From Cloeon dipterum (taxonomy: Eukaryota > Arthropoda > Insecta > Ephemeroptera > Baetidae), in NCBI RefSeq assembly GCF_949628265.1, contig NC_088787.1:31670844-31734843 (forward strand): a DNA stretch of 64,000 bases, given 5' to 3'. Position 1 is the stretch's first letter. Each line of letters begins with the position of its first letter. Below, one piece after another: positions 46,263-58,520 of this stretch. The position numbers and the translations under genes are program-made. Below the pieces are notes generated by a model that saw nothing but the letters and a program-made list of their open reading frames with translations, was not told the origin of the DNA and searched no databases.

Positions 46263-49200
46263 TGTCCCAGTGTGTCGGTGGAGGTTTTTTTAATCTGAAA
46301 TTTTACAAAATTTAATTAGGGCTGAGAAAATGAGACGTTTATTACGGGAAATGGTTAACTTTTTTACTGTTGTTTGGTGCAAAGAAGACGGTTTTATAGA
46401 CACGATTTTAGCCCAATTTAACGTTATTCAGCTACAATTTTGCATTTTACCAATGTTCTTGCTGAAACGTTGTTATAAATGTCATTTTCTTTACGAGCAG
46501 GGATGGTCCAAGAGCACGAAAAAATGTACGTTTTGAAATAGATATTGTTAAGCTAAATTATACAGTGGATCATTTTAATCCTTTACTGGCAGGGACTCGA
46601 GTCTGAAGTTATTCCAATTGTTCCCTCAAACAACCCTTCGAACATTCCTATGAATAAAATGTAAAGAAATCAAAGTGCAGTATATTGCAAAAAAATAAGG
46701 ATCTTTAAAATAAATGCAATATTTCATATTTTTCAGTTAAAGTTGAATTAAGATAGTGTTGAAGGGTAGGATAGGGGGACCGTTGAAAGGACGCATGAAT
46801 TGGCACCCAACCAACCCACTGAAAACGGTGACAAAAAGAAGAGCACCATTTGTATTCTCTTTGCCTCACAAATTTCCTTAAAAATTAAAAATGGCGAAAA
46901 TTTATATTAGCGAAGCAAAATCATGCACTTATCTACAGATTTTGAGTAAATTTAGATGGTTTTAAACTCTTTTTATATGCTTTAGACGGGTTTCGCAGGT
47001 TTTAAGTATGATTCTAATGGCTTAAAATTGCAATATTCGTGCATGCTCATTGGATGGTCCCGCGTAACGATTGGAAGCTCAGAAAAAAATGTATATCGTC
47101 TAAATTTCACAGCACTAATTATAATTTAGATTCAAGTAGTTTCATGTCAGCAGTCATCATGCAAACAAAACATTGCTTATCAAGTTGTCACTTTAAAGGT
47201 TGTTAAAACTGGGATTCATCTACAAATATCTGCGATGGAATATTGCAACAGAGGAGGCGAGCAAATTCTAGAATTGTTGATTAGATAAAAAAAATCCCTT
47301 TTAAAACAATTTTGCATTCAGTAAAATCTCTAAAATTTTAAAATAGCTAAAAATCAAGTATAAATACCTCTGTCGGGATGGGGAGTACGGCGCGGTTCAG
47401 TTTGCAGGTTGATTTGGCGGCGGAGACAAGTGCGGCAGTGCGAGAGCGAGCACCCTTGCTCCGAACTAGGGGTGTGGCGTATTGCGAGGGTTTGCACTCT
47501 GGATTGGAGACAGGGGGTGCCACCCCGGCCAATCGCAACCATTGCAGGTGTCAACGGGCTCCCTTGCATGGCAAGCTCAATATTTTTGCAAAGGCATATT
47601 TTGGACCAAGTTGCCGAATCGATACACAAATATTCTACACGAACACTTTGAAATTTCAGATTGCTGATTTTTAACCTGCAGAATTTTTGTATTTATCTAT
47701 TTATTTTTAATTACGTTTTGATCAAGAATTTTAAATAAGAGTGGAAACACACGAACTTGAATTAAATTTTGTTTCTAAGAATCATTTTTCTTCTTCTTTT
47801 TTTAATTGTGTTATTCAAACCTTTAATACTGGGATATGTTGATGTCGCTCCAGCATCAGAATCTCCAAAAATGTTGTTCATTTGAGAGGAATTTCTAGAT
47901 ATAAATGAGAAAAAACAATTTAAATTCTATTTAAAGTTCACTTTATTGCGAGACAAAATTAACTGTTACAAAAATACTTTTTAAATTTTTTAGTATTGCT
48001 TATTCTTCTAGTCCTAGGTCTAGTCCAAAAAGTATAGGAATTGTAATAATTATCCAATATGACGTGAACCGCAGACACTGTCGCATTGGTCCTGGTCTGT
48101 CAGAAAATGAGTTAATTACGTTTCGCAATCAATCAAAACCGCTATAGATGGAATGGAAATTGAATTTTCTGCAGTTCCCCGCGACGATTTTCCGCGTATG
48201 CGAATGAATGGGGTCAAAATATTGTTCTCTAATGCGCTAATCGGCGTGAAAAAGCGCATTGTCAAAACACAGCTGCAGCTGCGCTCGTTCTAAGCGCAGG
48301 ACTAGATATTAAATGTCACTCACGAGGGAAAGTTGTTGCTCCTCTGCCCCGGCGTTCGCATTTCCATAATTCGGTTTGCGCGTGTAATTAAGTCAAAATC
48401 GGTCTGCACGGCGAGCAGTCACCCCTCCGCTCGCGACATTTATTTGTCCTTTGTCCAGATTATTGACGGCGGCAGAAAAGCAGCTGTGCACTGCAGGTGC
48501 ACCGCGATCGCCCATGGAAAAATACAATAATACAAAATAAATCTCTTTGCATTTGCAGGGTCGATTTTGGACCAATAAAATGAATTTCAAACTTTTCTTA
48601 AGCATCCAAAAGAAATTTTCAAAAAAGATTTGAATGATAAAACCATTAGCTATAAAATATGTGCTTTTTTAAAGGCCCCCAGAATTGAACGATTGCCACC
48701 ATTTTTTTAAACAATGGATTGAATTGGCGCCAGGTTTTATCAATTATAAAAACATTTATTCCCTCACAATTATACAAGACAACAATTATTTTATGCAATA
48801 AAAATGGTGTCATTCGTTCCCTCCAGGGGGCCTTTAAAGAAATTTAATTCTGAGATGCATTTTGATTCATGAAAATTAAATCTATTCAAATTCAAATCAA
48901 TTTAAAAATATGAAATAAAATACAAGGTTTCTTTTCAAAAAGAGGTTTCATTCTTTATAATCTATGTTTTCTGAAACTATCCATAGTTCGAAATAAAAGT
49001 AGATTTGTTTAAATAATAAGAACTTTCGAAACATGATACTTGTGAGAAGAAAGATGAAAAATCAAGGGCGTGATGTCACAAAATGTTATCCTTTTTAATT
49101 CCATGCGATTTGTTTAAATGCCGCGGTGAGCGGATTAAAATTGACTCTCACGAGAGTCAATTTCGCGTGTAGCGCTTATTTTTAATCCGAAGTGTCCACA

Positions 49201-49689
49201 CACGCGCGACTTATACCAATTCAATGAAGTGGTGACGCGCGCCGGCTGACAAAAAGGGAGCGAGATGCGCGCAGTGAATTGAAATTTTCTGCGTGCGGGA
49301 GAATTCGTTCCAGCCTCACGCCCCTTGCTCAGATTTCGGGGTAATGAGGGGCTGCACATGGCTCTAATTGCGCTGGCCCTCCCCTTGTCTCTCGCAATAT
49401 ATCAATTTTTCCGAATTTATTAAAGCTCTCGCGAAGGCACGCAGTGTCTGATGTTGCACTTGTGCACCTCCTGGAAACAGAAAAAGTCAAAAATCAAATT
49501 GAAATCAAAGGCATTCTGAGTTGTATGTATTGTAATGTTAATTTAATAAAATATACATATTTTATAAAAATGTAATTCAATAAAATAAAAGTATTAAAAT
49601 TTGTAAATATGCGGATAGGAACTTCTATTTCTGTACCGTTGTATATATGCAAATAAATATAGTTAAACAAGCCTTGTGTGGAAATTTCA
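46263..49689. other. Gene-poor region upstream of Fer3
   Basis: No supported exon. A GC-richer island at 47380-47580 sits in AT-rich DNA and could be a regulatory element of Fer3. A compound hairpin lies at 49131-49188 (listed separately). Confidence 0.35.
49131..49188. repeat. Nested palindrome
   Basis: Inner: 49138-49163, arms AAATTGACTCTC and GAGAGTCAATTT (12 bases each, perfect) around AC. Outer: CGGATTAAAA (49131-49140) faces TTTTAATCCG (49179-49188). Single copy in the window. Confidence 0.75.
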
Positions 49690-50440
49690 GACTGGTGACC
49701 AATTTTGTTTTAAAAATTCCTTTTTGATTTTTTCGAGACTCCGAAAAACACGAATTTGTTTTACTTTTCAAATATTTACAACTCCAAATCTCGAGTTATA
49801 ACTATCAGAATTGCAAAAACTACCCACGGTTAGACTCGTCTCGACCTACCCTGACCAGCCAAAGGGTTTAGCGAGTGCTTATCCTTCATCACCCCTTTCA
49901 AATTCCTGCCACAATATTAATAGCAAAACTGTACTATACTACAAGAATGCTTAATCTAAAAAAAAAATCAAAATTACCTCCCCATACCTTATTTCTAAAT
50001 TTAAATATATATGAATTCTAAAACTATTTTATATGTAAATTAAGTGCAAAAGAAATTCGGCTTTATAAATTTTCCGGCCTCCTGTAGCTCCTGTGGCTGT
50101 GCAGCAATGCTAGAAAACCCTAATTACCTCTTATACCCTTTACATAGAGGTAAAAATAAAAATAAAAATATTAGAAGCAGATATTTGATCGAATTTAGAC
50201 TAGTATGTTTTTGTTACGGGGGAAGAAAAGAGGCAAATTTGGGGTTAAGTCGTCGATCATCTCCACCTCCAAAATCCATCGGCTGTCTAGGGAAGGTTGA
50301 GACGATTCGAACGGCGTGCAGTTTTTGTAATTCTGACATTCTGACTCTTAGAACCCGAGATATGGACTATTTGGAGGTGCAAATATCCGTGTGAAAAATG
50401 AAATGTTGAAAACAATCGTGATTCTTCGGGGTTTGCAGTT
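49690..50440. repeat. Dispersed repeat, family 3 (two facing arms)
   Basis: Left part with TATCAGAATTGCAAAAACTA, AGACTCGTCTCGACC and GACCAGC. Right part (about 50218-50400) carries the complement order: GGTTGAGACGATTCGAACG, GTGCAGTTTTTGTAATTCTG, AACCCGAGATATGG. The facing arms enclose ~300 bases of AT-rich sequence. Confidence 0.65.
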
Positions 50441-51040
50441 TAATTTCTTAGAAACTAAAAATAATACGAATCAAAAATGGCCACACAAGTTCACAAATGT
50501 CACGAAACAATTTAAGAGCCCATCTTAAAAACCAAAATCCAAATTTCATTTTTCTAATTCAATTTTTTTTTAAAAATATATTCTGATCTAATACAAGTGG
50601 CTTGCGCCCCTTAGGCCCTTCGGGCAACCTTCCATCGAGGCGGCGAAATTGACCAAATTTTAAGAATCAAATATAAGAGACGGCGCCGGTTAAACCGCAG
50701 AAAAACGGTACGGGGCCAGATCTCAGGTCGCGCGTGACAGGAAATGGTCAAAATCGTCCCCAAATAGGTGAAAAATCATTAAAACCCGGTCTGGTAGCGG
50801 ATCTCAGGTCAGGCTACCCTGAAAAAGGTAGTTTGGGTATCCAAGGTAAAATTCGAATTAAACACCTGTCCAATGAGGGGTCGTGGACAACGATTGGATG
50901 AACGGCCGAATTTTAACAAAAATATTTTATTTTGCTGTTATTGTAGAAACCAATCAGTTTTTACCATTTTCTTGAATTTGATAAGAACACTTTGACACTG
51001 TGCCAAGCCGCCAAAGCAAAAACTAGCGATGAACCTGTGA
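50441..51040. other. Spacer
   Basis: No gene seen; AT-rich, with no further repeat recognised. Confidence 0.35.
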
Positions 51041-51485
51041 TTTAAAGAGGAATGATACTGGAAAAGCCTGGAAAATGCTTGTTGCCAAGGCATAAACTCA
51101 TCCCTTAGGATTCAGTTAAAGCTTAAATTGACCTAAGGAGCGCTGTAATTTTTTGAGAAAATTGGCTGGAAAGTTACCGTGCTTTTCAAATGGTAATGGC
51201 TGTCTCCTTACTTGAAATCCGATTTAATTTCAAAACCAAGAGTTTCCCCAATAAGTGGCATACACCGTTGAACCGATCTCGACGAGAGGAATCGGATAAT
51301 ATGCCGAGAAAATATGTTCAAGCACTGTAAATTTTGGAGAAAATTGGCAAAATTTGAATTTTTACTGTAGGAAGGTCATTTTTTATTATTGCAAATTGTT
51401 GAACAAATTGTTTATCGGTCAATTGTTTAAGGCATCCAACAATTTAAATAGTTTTCAATTGTTGCCCAGTATCATTCCACTTTAA
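51041..51485. mobile_element. TIR MITE, copy 1
   Basis: About 445 bases bounded by TTTAA and imperfect inverted ends AGAGGAATGATACTGG ... CCCAGTATCATTCCACT. Nearly identical to 54988-55431, with TTTAA at both ends of each copy as a possible target duplication (TTAA-type). No coding capacity, so a non-autonomous DNA transposon. Confidence 0.85.
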
Positions 51486-51719
51486 TTGTTGTATATGTCT
51501 GTTGTTGTGCACTTGTGGTGTCTAATAAATATCTCATCATTTTGCTGTTATTTTCTTTTAAAAATACCGAATTAATTATCAATAACCTTTGAGTGAAAAC
51601 CATCATAATCAGCTATTTCGAATATTAAATTAAACAACTTCCTTAATTACAAACTAATTGTTAGTTGATATCTCGAATGTGTTTGGTTTATTTCCACAAA
51701 TTGTGTGAAAGCGGATTGA

Positions 51720-52089
51720 AGAGCCATCTGCAGTGGTGGCTGCCTACCAGCGCAGGGGCTGGGGCAGGGGCAGCGGAGGGTGCGATTGACGTCAGGCTGG
51801 CTGTGGCTGGCTGGCGACCGCGCGCGTCCTGCGGATCAATAGCCGCGCGTGCCACGCAGACACCGCGCGACGCGACTCGTGCCACGTGACCGGCGGGCGT
51901 GCGCCCTTCTCCGCGCACTATTGGCGAACGGATGGGCCTTCCTGCCCGGCTACCTGCCTTCTGCCTCTGCGTGAGTGATACAGAGCACTGCTGGCGGGCG
52001 GCTGTACGTGGACCACATCCTCGATCGGCCGCCACAGGTGTCCGCCCTGCTGCTGCTGACACACTTGTTCCACTCCGACTGCATTAGAG
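51720..52089 (+). other. GC-rich island with a candidate coding exon
   Basis: A sharply GC-rich block in AT-rich surroundings. Within it, 51984-52089 lies between acceptor GTGATACAG and donor AGAG|GTATTT. It reads 35 residues in frame (STAGGRLYVDHILDRPPQ, then VSALLLLTHLFHSDCIR) ending in phase 1. No partner exon was identified. It may instead be a promoter island. Confidence 0.3.
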
Positions 52090-52839
52090 GTATTTTTTAA
52101 TTTCAAATTTATTTCCAGCTTTTGCTTTTTGCCGGGATATTCGGTGTGATAGATATTTTTATCAATGTGTGAAGCCGCAAGCAGGGCAAAACAAATATCG
52201 GCTGATAGCGGCGAGATTCATGGCGTCGCAATTCGCAATAATAGCCAACTGGGAAAATAAGTACAGCACATTGCAGATTTAATTCACTTATTAAACCTGT
52301 TTTTCTTCGTAGCCTGTTGCTTTAGTGCTCACTAGATTTGCTTGAATGATATATCGTTAATATAGAACATTAACCAAAATTGACGTATAATTTAATTGCA
52401 CACCATCATTAGCATAAAATCTGTCACTCGTCACAAGCCTTAAAAGGGACAAAAAAACTGTATCAATTAACATCAAAATTATGCAGCGAAAACATAAAAT
52501 AGCGTATATGATTGATTTTTTTACTATTAAATTTGTCATGCTTGGGTGTAGTTTGTAGTGGAAAGTGGAAAGTATATTTATTTTTTATCTGTTTGTGGGT
52601 TTTTTGGAGAGGAAAATTAAGTTGTTGGGAAATACATTCTTCCATTGAGTCTATAACGATTTACGTCTGGTGTCCCTGTGTGGAACAATACAGGAAATAC
52701 CACAGAGAAGAATTCCAGTCGCCACCAACCAACCACACATCCAAATACCTCGTGACTTTTTAAATTATTTTTCCACTTGTTAAGTTTTCGACTAGGCGAT
52801 TGATTACTTTTTTCTGTCGTTCCAATGGTTGAATGAGCA

Positions 52840-53330
52840 AAAATGATGAAATTTTCAACCTCTTAAAACCGTCCAAATGAGGTGAGATAAAAATGAACAA
52901 AAAATCGTAATAGTTCAAAATATTCACTTTTCGACTGTGGGGTTGAAAGTAGGTTGCTTTTAGCACCGCAAAAACCATTCAGCTCACCAGCGGAAGTCAA
53001 GCCAAGTCGAACGGTGTGCAGTTTTTACCTTTCTGACCCTTTGAACCCGAGATTTGGTGCTCACAAAATTCATAAATATACGAAAAATTTGTTTTTATTT
53101 ATAAATTCAAATTTTCATTTCTAGAAAACGAAGCTGAAAACCACCTTGAAATTTTCACGCAAGTTCACACGTACCCTGAGACCACTTTTTAGGGGCGTTT
53201 CGGATTTTCAAAGTTTAGCGTTGGTTTCAAAATACAAAAAAAAACGCCCAGAAATGATTAAAAATGAGCCTTGGTGAACCTTGACCTTGACCGATGACCT
53301 CAAGTTTGGTATTCATTCGATCGGGCCTGA
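52840..53330. repeat. Dispersed repeat, family 3 (inverted copy)
   Basis: Inverted relative to 8745-9060: AACCATTCAGCTCACCAGCG, GTCGAACGGTGTGCAGTTTT, GAACCCGAGATTTGGTGCTC, AAAACCACCTTGAAATTTTC and CACACGTACCCTGAGACCA all have complements there, in the same order. Confidence 0.75.
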
Positions 53331-54242
53331 CGAGAGGAGTTAAACGCGCACCTTAACTTTTAAATTGAACCAACTTAAAAGTAGTTATTTCCAGAAATGT
53401 CACATATTTTTTATTACTGATTTTAGTGAATTACATCAGATTATCTTGACACCATTAAAACCATTCAGTCAATATAAAAAGACAACAAAAATCATAATTA
53501 AACTGGTACATGTATCAATAACAAGTTTTGCAGCAGCCTTATATATGTACAACTTCCCCGCGTTTCTATTTCTGAGAGCGCTCCTCTCGACCTCGACTAA
53601 CGTTATAGCGAGAAAGTGCATCAGGGATCAGGGCAGTTCATAGCGCCGCTCGCTCACCTAAGGTTTTAATAACACCCCAATTTGAGCGTCGTAGCAACGA
53701 GTTGTATGATATTATCCCTGCCAATGAGATCCGACTGAAAAAAATAAGTAAGTTTGACTTATTTTAAAAATAAGTATAATATATAATCTCTATTACGTAA
53801 CTCTCCGAAATGCACTCGCTCATATGTGGCATTGGTAATTAATTGTGCGAGGACGCGGCTCATTAGGTCGGGACGTTCTAAGGGCTGCTTCAGGGTGCAT
53901 AAGACCGGCCGATCGAAGCTTAAACAAATAGTTTGTGTCAATCTATCGCAATGCATCTTGCGGTTATGCAACCAAAATTTTGGCCACGGCCAACAGGTTG
54001 CCTAACTGGCCCCACTGCAGGCGCTTGGCGCTTCTTCTTGCCAGCTGGTCGAGCGAGAAACGTAAACAAATAACTAACACGCACGGCCAGAATTCTCACA
54101 CGCGTCTCACAAGTCACAATCAGCATACACCTGAGTACCTGATTTTCGGGGCTATTTCACGATTCGGACAATATTTTTCCGCTTGTCATGGGTGGCTAGA
54201 AGGAATTGGCTCAAACATTTACTGAAAAAGCAGTGCGGAAAA
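53331..54242. other. Upstream region of cytochrome b561
   Basis: AT-rich, then the presumed promoter before 54243. No exon seen. Confidence 0.35.
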
Positions 54243-56394
54243 ATGGGGGACAACCTTTTAGACGCTGAGCATGAGCAACCCTTACTGGTGCATATCAATT
54301 TCCAACAATATTTTTCTGATTTTAATTGTTAATGTGCGTGCATTGTTCAGATCAACCGGAGCGGCTCAGAGGACGAGGAGGAAATTTTGGACACCCGCAC
54401 CGGCGAGAGCTTTGCAGGAAGAAGGATGGACAGCAGCGGGACAGTCGGCACCGACCCCAGGGACCTCGAAGGCTTCTCACTCTTCTACTGGCTGGCTCAG
54501 GGACTCGGCGCCCTGATCATGGTGCTCGTCGTTCTCTGGACGTCCAACTACAGAGGCGGATTCGCGTGGTCCTCCAACCCAGCGCTCGAGTTCAATTGGC
54601 ACCCAGTCCTAATGTCTCTCGGCATGATCTTCATCTACGCTAATGGTAAATCCGATTTTTTTCCGCAAATTTACTTCAATTTAAAGAACCTTTTTTAAAA
54701 ATCGTTTGTATTAGTTTGCTTGAAATACTCTAAAAAGTAAATGTCTGAGAAATTCTGCTCCAAAGAAAACCGGCGAGAATTGTCTCCTTATTGTAATATT
54801 GCGATTTATTTCGTCACGAGGGAAATATAGCACACCCCTGAATAAATCGCTACGAGAGGAATTGAAATCAAGTCAAAAAATTATTTTTCAGGGAATTTGT
54901 CAGAATTTTAAATTTAACTGTTCCTCATTCCTGATTTTACTGTTGCAAATTTTGCAAACAATTAACTCCCTGCAAACAAAGCTTTACTTTAAAGAGGAAT
55001 GATACTGGAAAAGCCTGGAAAATGCTTGTTGCCAATGCATAAACTCGTCCCTTAGGATTCAGTTAAAGCCTAAATTGACCTAAAGATCGCTGTAATTTTT
55101 TGAGAAAATTGGCTGGAAGGTTACCGTGCTTTTCAAATGGAAATGGCTGTCTCCTTACTTGAAATCCGATTTAGTTTCAAAACCATGAGTTTCCCCAATA
55201 AGTGGCAAACACCGTTGGACAGATCTCGACGAGAGGAATCGGAATATGCCAAGAAAATATGTTCGAGCACTCGAAATTTTGGAGAAAATTGGCAAAATTT
55301 GAATTTTTACTGTAGGAAGGTCATTTTTTTATTATAGCAAATTGTTGAACAAATTGTTTATCGGTCAATTGTTTAAGGCATCCAACAATTTAAATAATTT
55401 TCAATTGTTGCCCAGTATCATTCCACTTTAAAGGACATTGTATGTTAAAATAAATAAAATTTGATAACGTTAAGCTAGGAATTCTGAGAATCATTCTTTG
55501 CTAATTGTTTGGTTTAAATTGTTGCATATTAAATAAAAATGAACATCTACTTTAAAAATTGTCGCATCCTGAGCAGTCACAATATGGCCGCTCTCTTTGC
55601 CCAGCGCCTAAACCGAACTACGCCACTATGATTTTTAGAATTTAGAACTGAAAATATTAATTTTAATTTTCCTTTGATTGAAAAAGAATTTTAGCCAAGC
55701 ATGACTCTATTTATTTACGTAACAGACACTAAAAATACAAAAAATAATTTCGCAGGAATAATGACTTTCCGGTACATGAGGTACCATCGGAAAAGACAGC
55801 TGAAACTGGTGCACGCGTGCTGCCACGTGGCGACCTTCCTGCTGACGGTTGTCGGCCTGTGCGCCGTCTTCGACTCGCACAACCTGGCCAACCCTCCGAT
55901 CCCGAACCTGTACACGTTGCACAGCTGGGTTGGGCTCACTGCCGTCATCCTCTTCTGCTGCCAGGTTTCGAATCAACGCTTTAAAACTATATTGTTGTTA
56001 AATTTAAATTCTTGGCAGTTTGTTGTCGGATTCGCTAGCTTCCTGTACCCCGGCGCCAAACAATCGCTCAGGACTGCCCTGATGCCCGTGCACCGATACT
56101 TTGGAATGCTTGGATTTCTACTGGCTATCGCAGCTGCTCTCATGGGACTCTTGGAAAAAGCCATTTTTGCTCTGTAATTATACTGATTTTCCCCTCATTG
56201 CCATATTTAAATCCTCATTTTTCAGGCCTAATTACAAAGAATTGCCAGGCGAGGGCATGCTGATTAACTGCATTGGCGCGCTGATGGTCGTGTTCGCGGC
56301 CGTCGTCATCTTCGTCGTGTCCAATCACGGATACAGGCGCGTCCCGATGGCCGAGGACGAGACTCTCCTCACGGCCGAGTCACAGTTGGGATAA
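54243..56394 (+). CDS. Cyb561: Cytochrome b561 (ascorbate-dependent transmembrane reductase)
   Basis: Five exons (54243..54287, 54351..54645, 55756..55964, 56019..56173, 56226..56394) give 290 residues. The first exon encodes MGDNLLDAEHEQPLL and a phase-0 donor; an internal ATG in exon 2 (MDSSGTVGTDP) is an alternative start. Six membrane segments are readable. The haem-binding His residues sit in FNWHPVLMSLG, LKLVHACCHVA, YTLHSWVGLT and LMPVHRYFGM, the pattern of the family. The enzyme passes electrons from cytosolic ascorbate across vesicle or plasma membranes, for example to regenerate ascorbate or reduce ferric iron. The 1.1 kb second intron holds two MITE copies. AATAAA is at 56567-56572. 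Confidence 0.95.
54730..54970. mobile_element. Diverged relic of the TIR MITE
   Basis: Aligns loosely with the inner part of 51041-51485: TGTCTCCTTATTG, CGACGAGAGGAAT-type GCTACGAGAGGAATTGAAAT, and TTTTACTGTTGCAAATTTTG. Ends not recognised. Older than the adjacent copy. Confidence 0.5.
54988..55431. mobile_element. TIR MITE, copy 2
   Basis: Near-identical to 51041-51485 (same orientation, few differences), bounded by TTTAA on both sides, ends AGAGGAATGATACTGG and CCCAGTATCATTCCACT. Inserted in intron 2 of the cytochrome b561 gene. Confidence 0.85.
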
Positions 56395-56861
56395 ACTCAC
56401 TTCCTTCGACCTAGAGAGCTTACCAAGCTCTCTAACTCGACCCAAATGGGTGCATTCGGTTCGCCCTCCTTCCTTTTTAACTTTGTTGTGATTTAGTTTT
56501 AATTTTAGGAGAGATGACGAGATCAGGGTTCTATTTGCGTTATTGCAAAATCGTTAAATTCATGGAAATAAATTAAGACTGTGGCAGGTCTCGAAATATT
56601 TTTGTGGGAGTATATACATATTTATCAAAATGTTGTAATTGAACAGGAATTTCTGTGTCTATTGACCTGCAAACGCTTGGTGAAGTGTTGCATTTAGCTA
56701 GAGTCTCAATTTGAAGTTGGTGCTACACCAAGCGACTTAAATGTCAAAAGATAACTAAAAATTGTTAACCATATCTTATTAAAGTAACGTCTGCAGCACA
56801 AATAACAAAGGCCACGCTTTTATTATGAATCAAGATTTATTTATGAAAGAAAAAATGCAAT

Positions 56862-58237
56862 TTAACAGCAGAAGAGAATTTGGTCCGAGGAGATTTTGCA
56901 TCCTCTGGTGAATTTGTTGAACGGGGTGATAGGGTTGCAGAACCTGCGGATGGCTTCCCTGATGTCGTGAGGGGTCAGAGGCTGCACGAATTCAACCTTG
57001 CTGCTCGACGGTGCGTCGTATCTCGGATCCTACAACACAATTCGAGATTATTTCCGTGTTTTCCAAGGCGGTGTTGACCATTGGTACTAGCTAGCACCAA
57101 AGGAAGGGAGATACGATAAAATCAAGTCCAGAAACAGGTTTTTTTAAAGACACTCCAAGAACACTCAGTTCTGAGTAAGAGTTGATTTAACTCAAAAATT
57201 CCAACCCCCAGGAAGCAGGGGGTGAGTCTCAACCCCTGACCATGACCTCGAAAAGTCAAATTATTAATTTAAAAATTAATACCCTCTCAAAATCTGCACA
57301 AAATAACCAGATTTAAAAAATTCTCACTGTTCAGTGTGCAATAACATGTTTTTCCAACTTTGGATTAGATTTAGAAAAAAAACTTACGTGGGGCTTGAAA
57401 ATTGTCATTGGAGTGTAGAGCGAGGGGGGCAGCAGTCTGTTCATGGGATTGGTGATGGAGGCTGTGCTGTCCCTTCGAATGTGCAAGGCAAAGTCGACGA
57501 GCTGGCAGAGCGTTTCATGGGCGAGATATCCGAGCAGCTCCATGTGCACGCCGTGGCCGAGCGGCAGCTGCGGTTGCGACTGGTCGCCCAGGAAGTTTCC
57601 GTCCTTGAAGATCCACTCCCTGAGTTTGAGGGTGTTGTTGTTGTTGCTCTGCGTGAAGGTGACGCTCCTGGCCTGCGAGTAGTTGATGTAGTCGTCGGTG
57701 CTCATGGCGCTGGTCATCTCGTCGGCGCGCCGCATGCGCTCCTCCTTGACTTCGTCCACGACCAAATCGCTGTCCACCCAGGCCATCAGCTGGCCCGTGA
57801 AGTCCATCGAGAGCAGCAAGTCTTTGCACAGCTGCCGCCGCTTGCCCGAGGACGCCACCTTCTTCTCGATGTTGCCCACCAGATCGGTGTATATGTTGCA
57901 TTTAGTGTCGCTGAAACACAGAAACTTGACCGCCCTGCGCAGCTTGTATTTGTCTTTGCGCATCAGGAAGAGCATGTCCTCCGGCCGGATGTACTTGGCC
58001 TCCCGCAGCTCGGCCACATCCTGCGCCTTCAGCAGCAGCAGCACCATCTGCCTGTGCACCACCTCCTCGATCAGGTGAGCCGTCTCCACCAGTGGAGACC
58101 GACTGTCACCGCACGCGTACATCATCCTTTGGATTTCTGCAAGACAAATTTTTATTTAGACATTCTATCTCTCAACTAAGCTGGAAAAAAATCAGACCTG
58201 TCTCGAAATAGTACGTTTTCCCTTCTGCTTGATTCAT
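56862..58237 (-). CDS. Spt3: SAGA subunit Spt3 (SUPT3H)
   Basis: Three exons (58237..58198, 58136..57388, 57029..56862) give 318 residues. The N-terminal histone fold reads MMYACGDSRSPLVETAHLIE, EVVHRQMVLLLLKAQDV and IRPEDMLFLMRKDKYKLRR. A second histone-fold-like region holds LREWIFKDG, MELLGYLAHETLCQLVDFAL and MTIFKPHV. The gene continues with DPRYDAPSSSKVEFVQPLTP and ends DQILFCC. Spt3 uses paired histone folds to contact TBP within the SAGA co-activator. The start codon lies 13 bases after the Nop10 stop, with the short exon MNQAEGKTYYFET. The 3' AATAAA (minus strand) is at 56836-56841. Confidence 0.95.
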
Positions 58238-58250
58238 GATTTGGCTGATT

Positions 58251-58520
58251 TTAGTAAATGATAGGATCGCTCTGCGTCGGCAGCACGCCGAAACGCTTCT
58301 TGATCAAAAGCCTCTGCTCCGAGAACTTGTCTTCAGGGGTGAAGCGGGCAGGATGAGCAGAAATTGTAGGCACTTCCTCGCCGTTAATCACCACAGTTTG
58401 CTGCATGGTACAAAGAATGAAAATTTATTTACATAATTACCCCTATTAGAACGCAATGCAACCCACCTTGAGAGTGTAGACGCGTTCGCCCTTCTCGTTC
58501 GTGTAGTACCTCAGGAGCAT
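58251..58520 (-). CDS. Nop10: H/ACA ribonucleoprotein subunit Nop10
   Basis: Two exons (58520..58467 and 58400..58251) give 67 residues; family members have about 64. The first exon is [18 protein letters not shown], and the second holds the core [16 protein letters not shown] and [14 protein letters not shown]. Nop10 is the small linker protein of box H/ACA snoRNPs, binding dyskerin/Cbf5 for pseudouridylation and rRNA processing in the nucleolus. The stop (TAA, 58251-58253) is followed 13 bases later by the Spt3 start. No polyadenylation signal fits between them. The promoter side faces the gene at 59072, about 550 bases away. Confidence 0.95.

Noticed and set aside
57334-58179. 281-residue open frame on the plus strand
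   Set aside because: Antisense to the main Spt3 exon, whose minus-strand frame matches a known family and has splice support.
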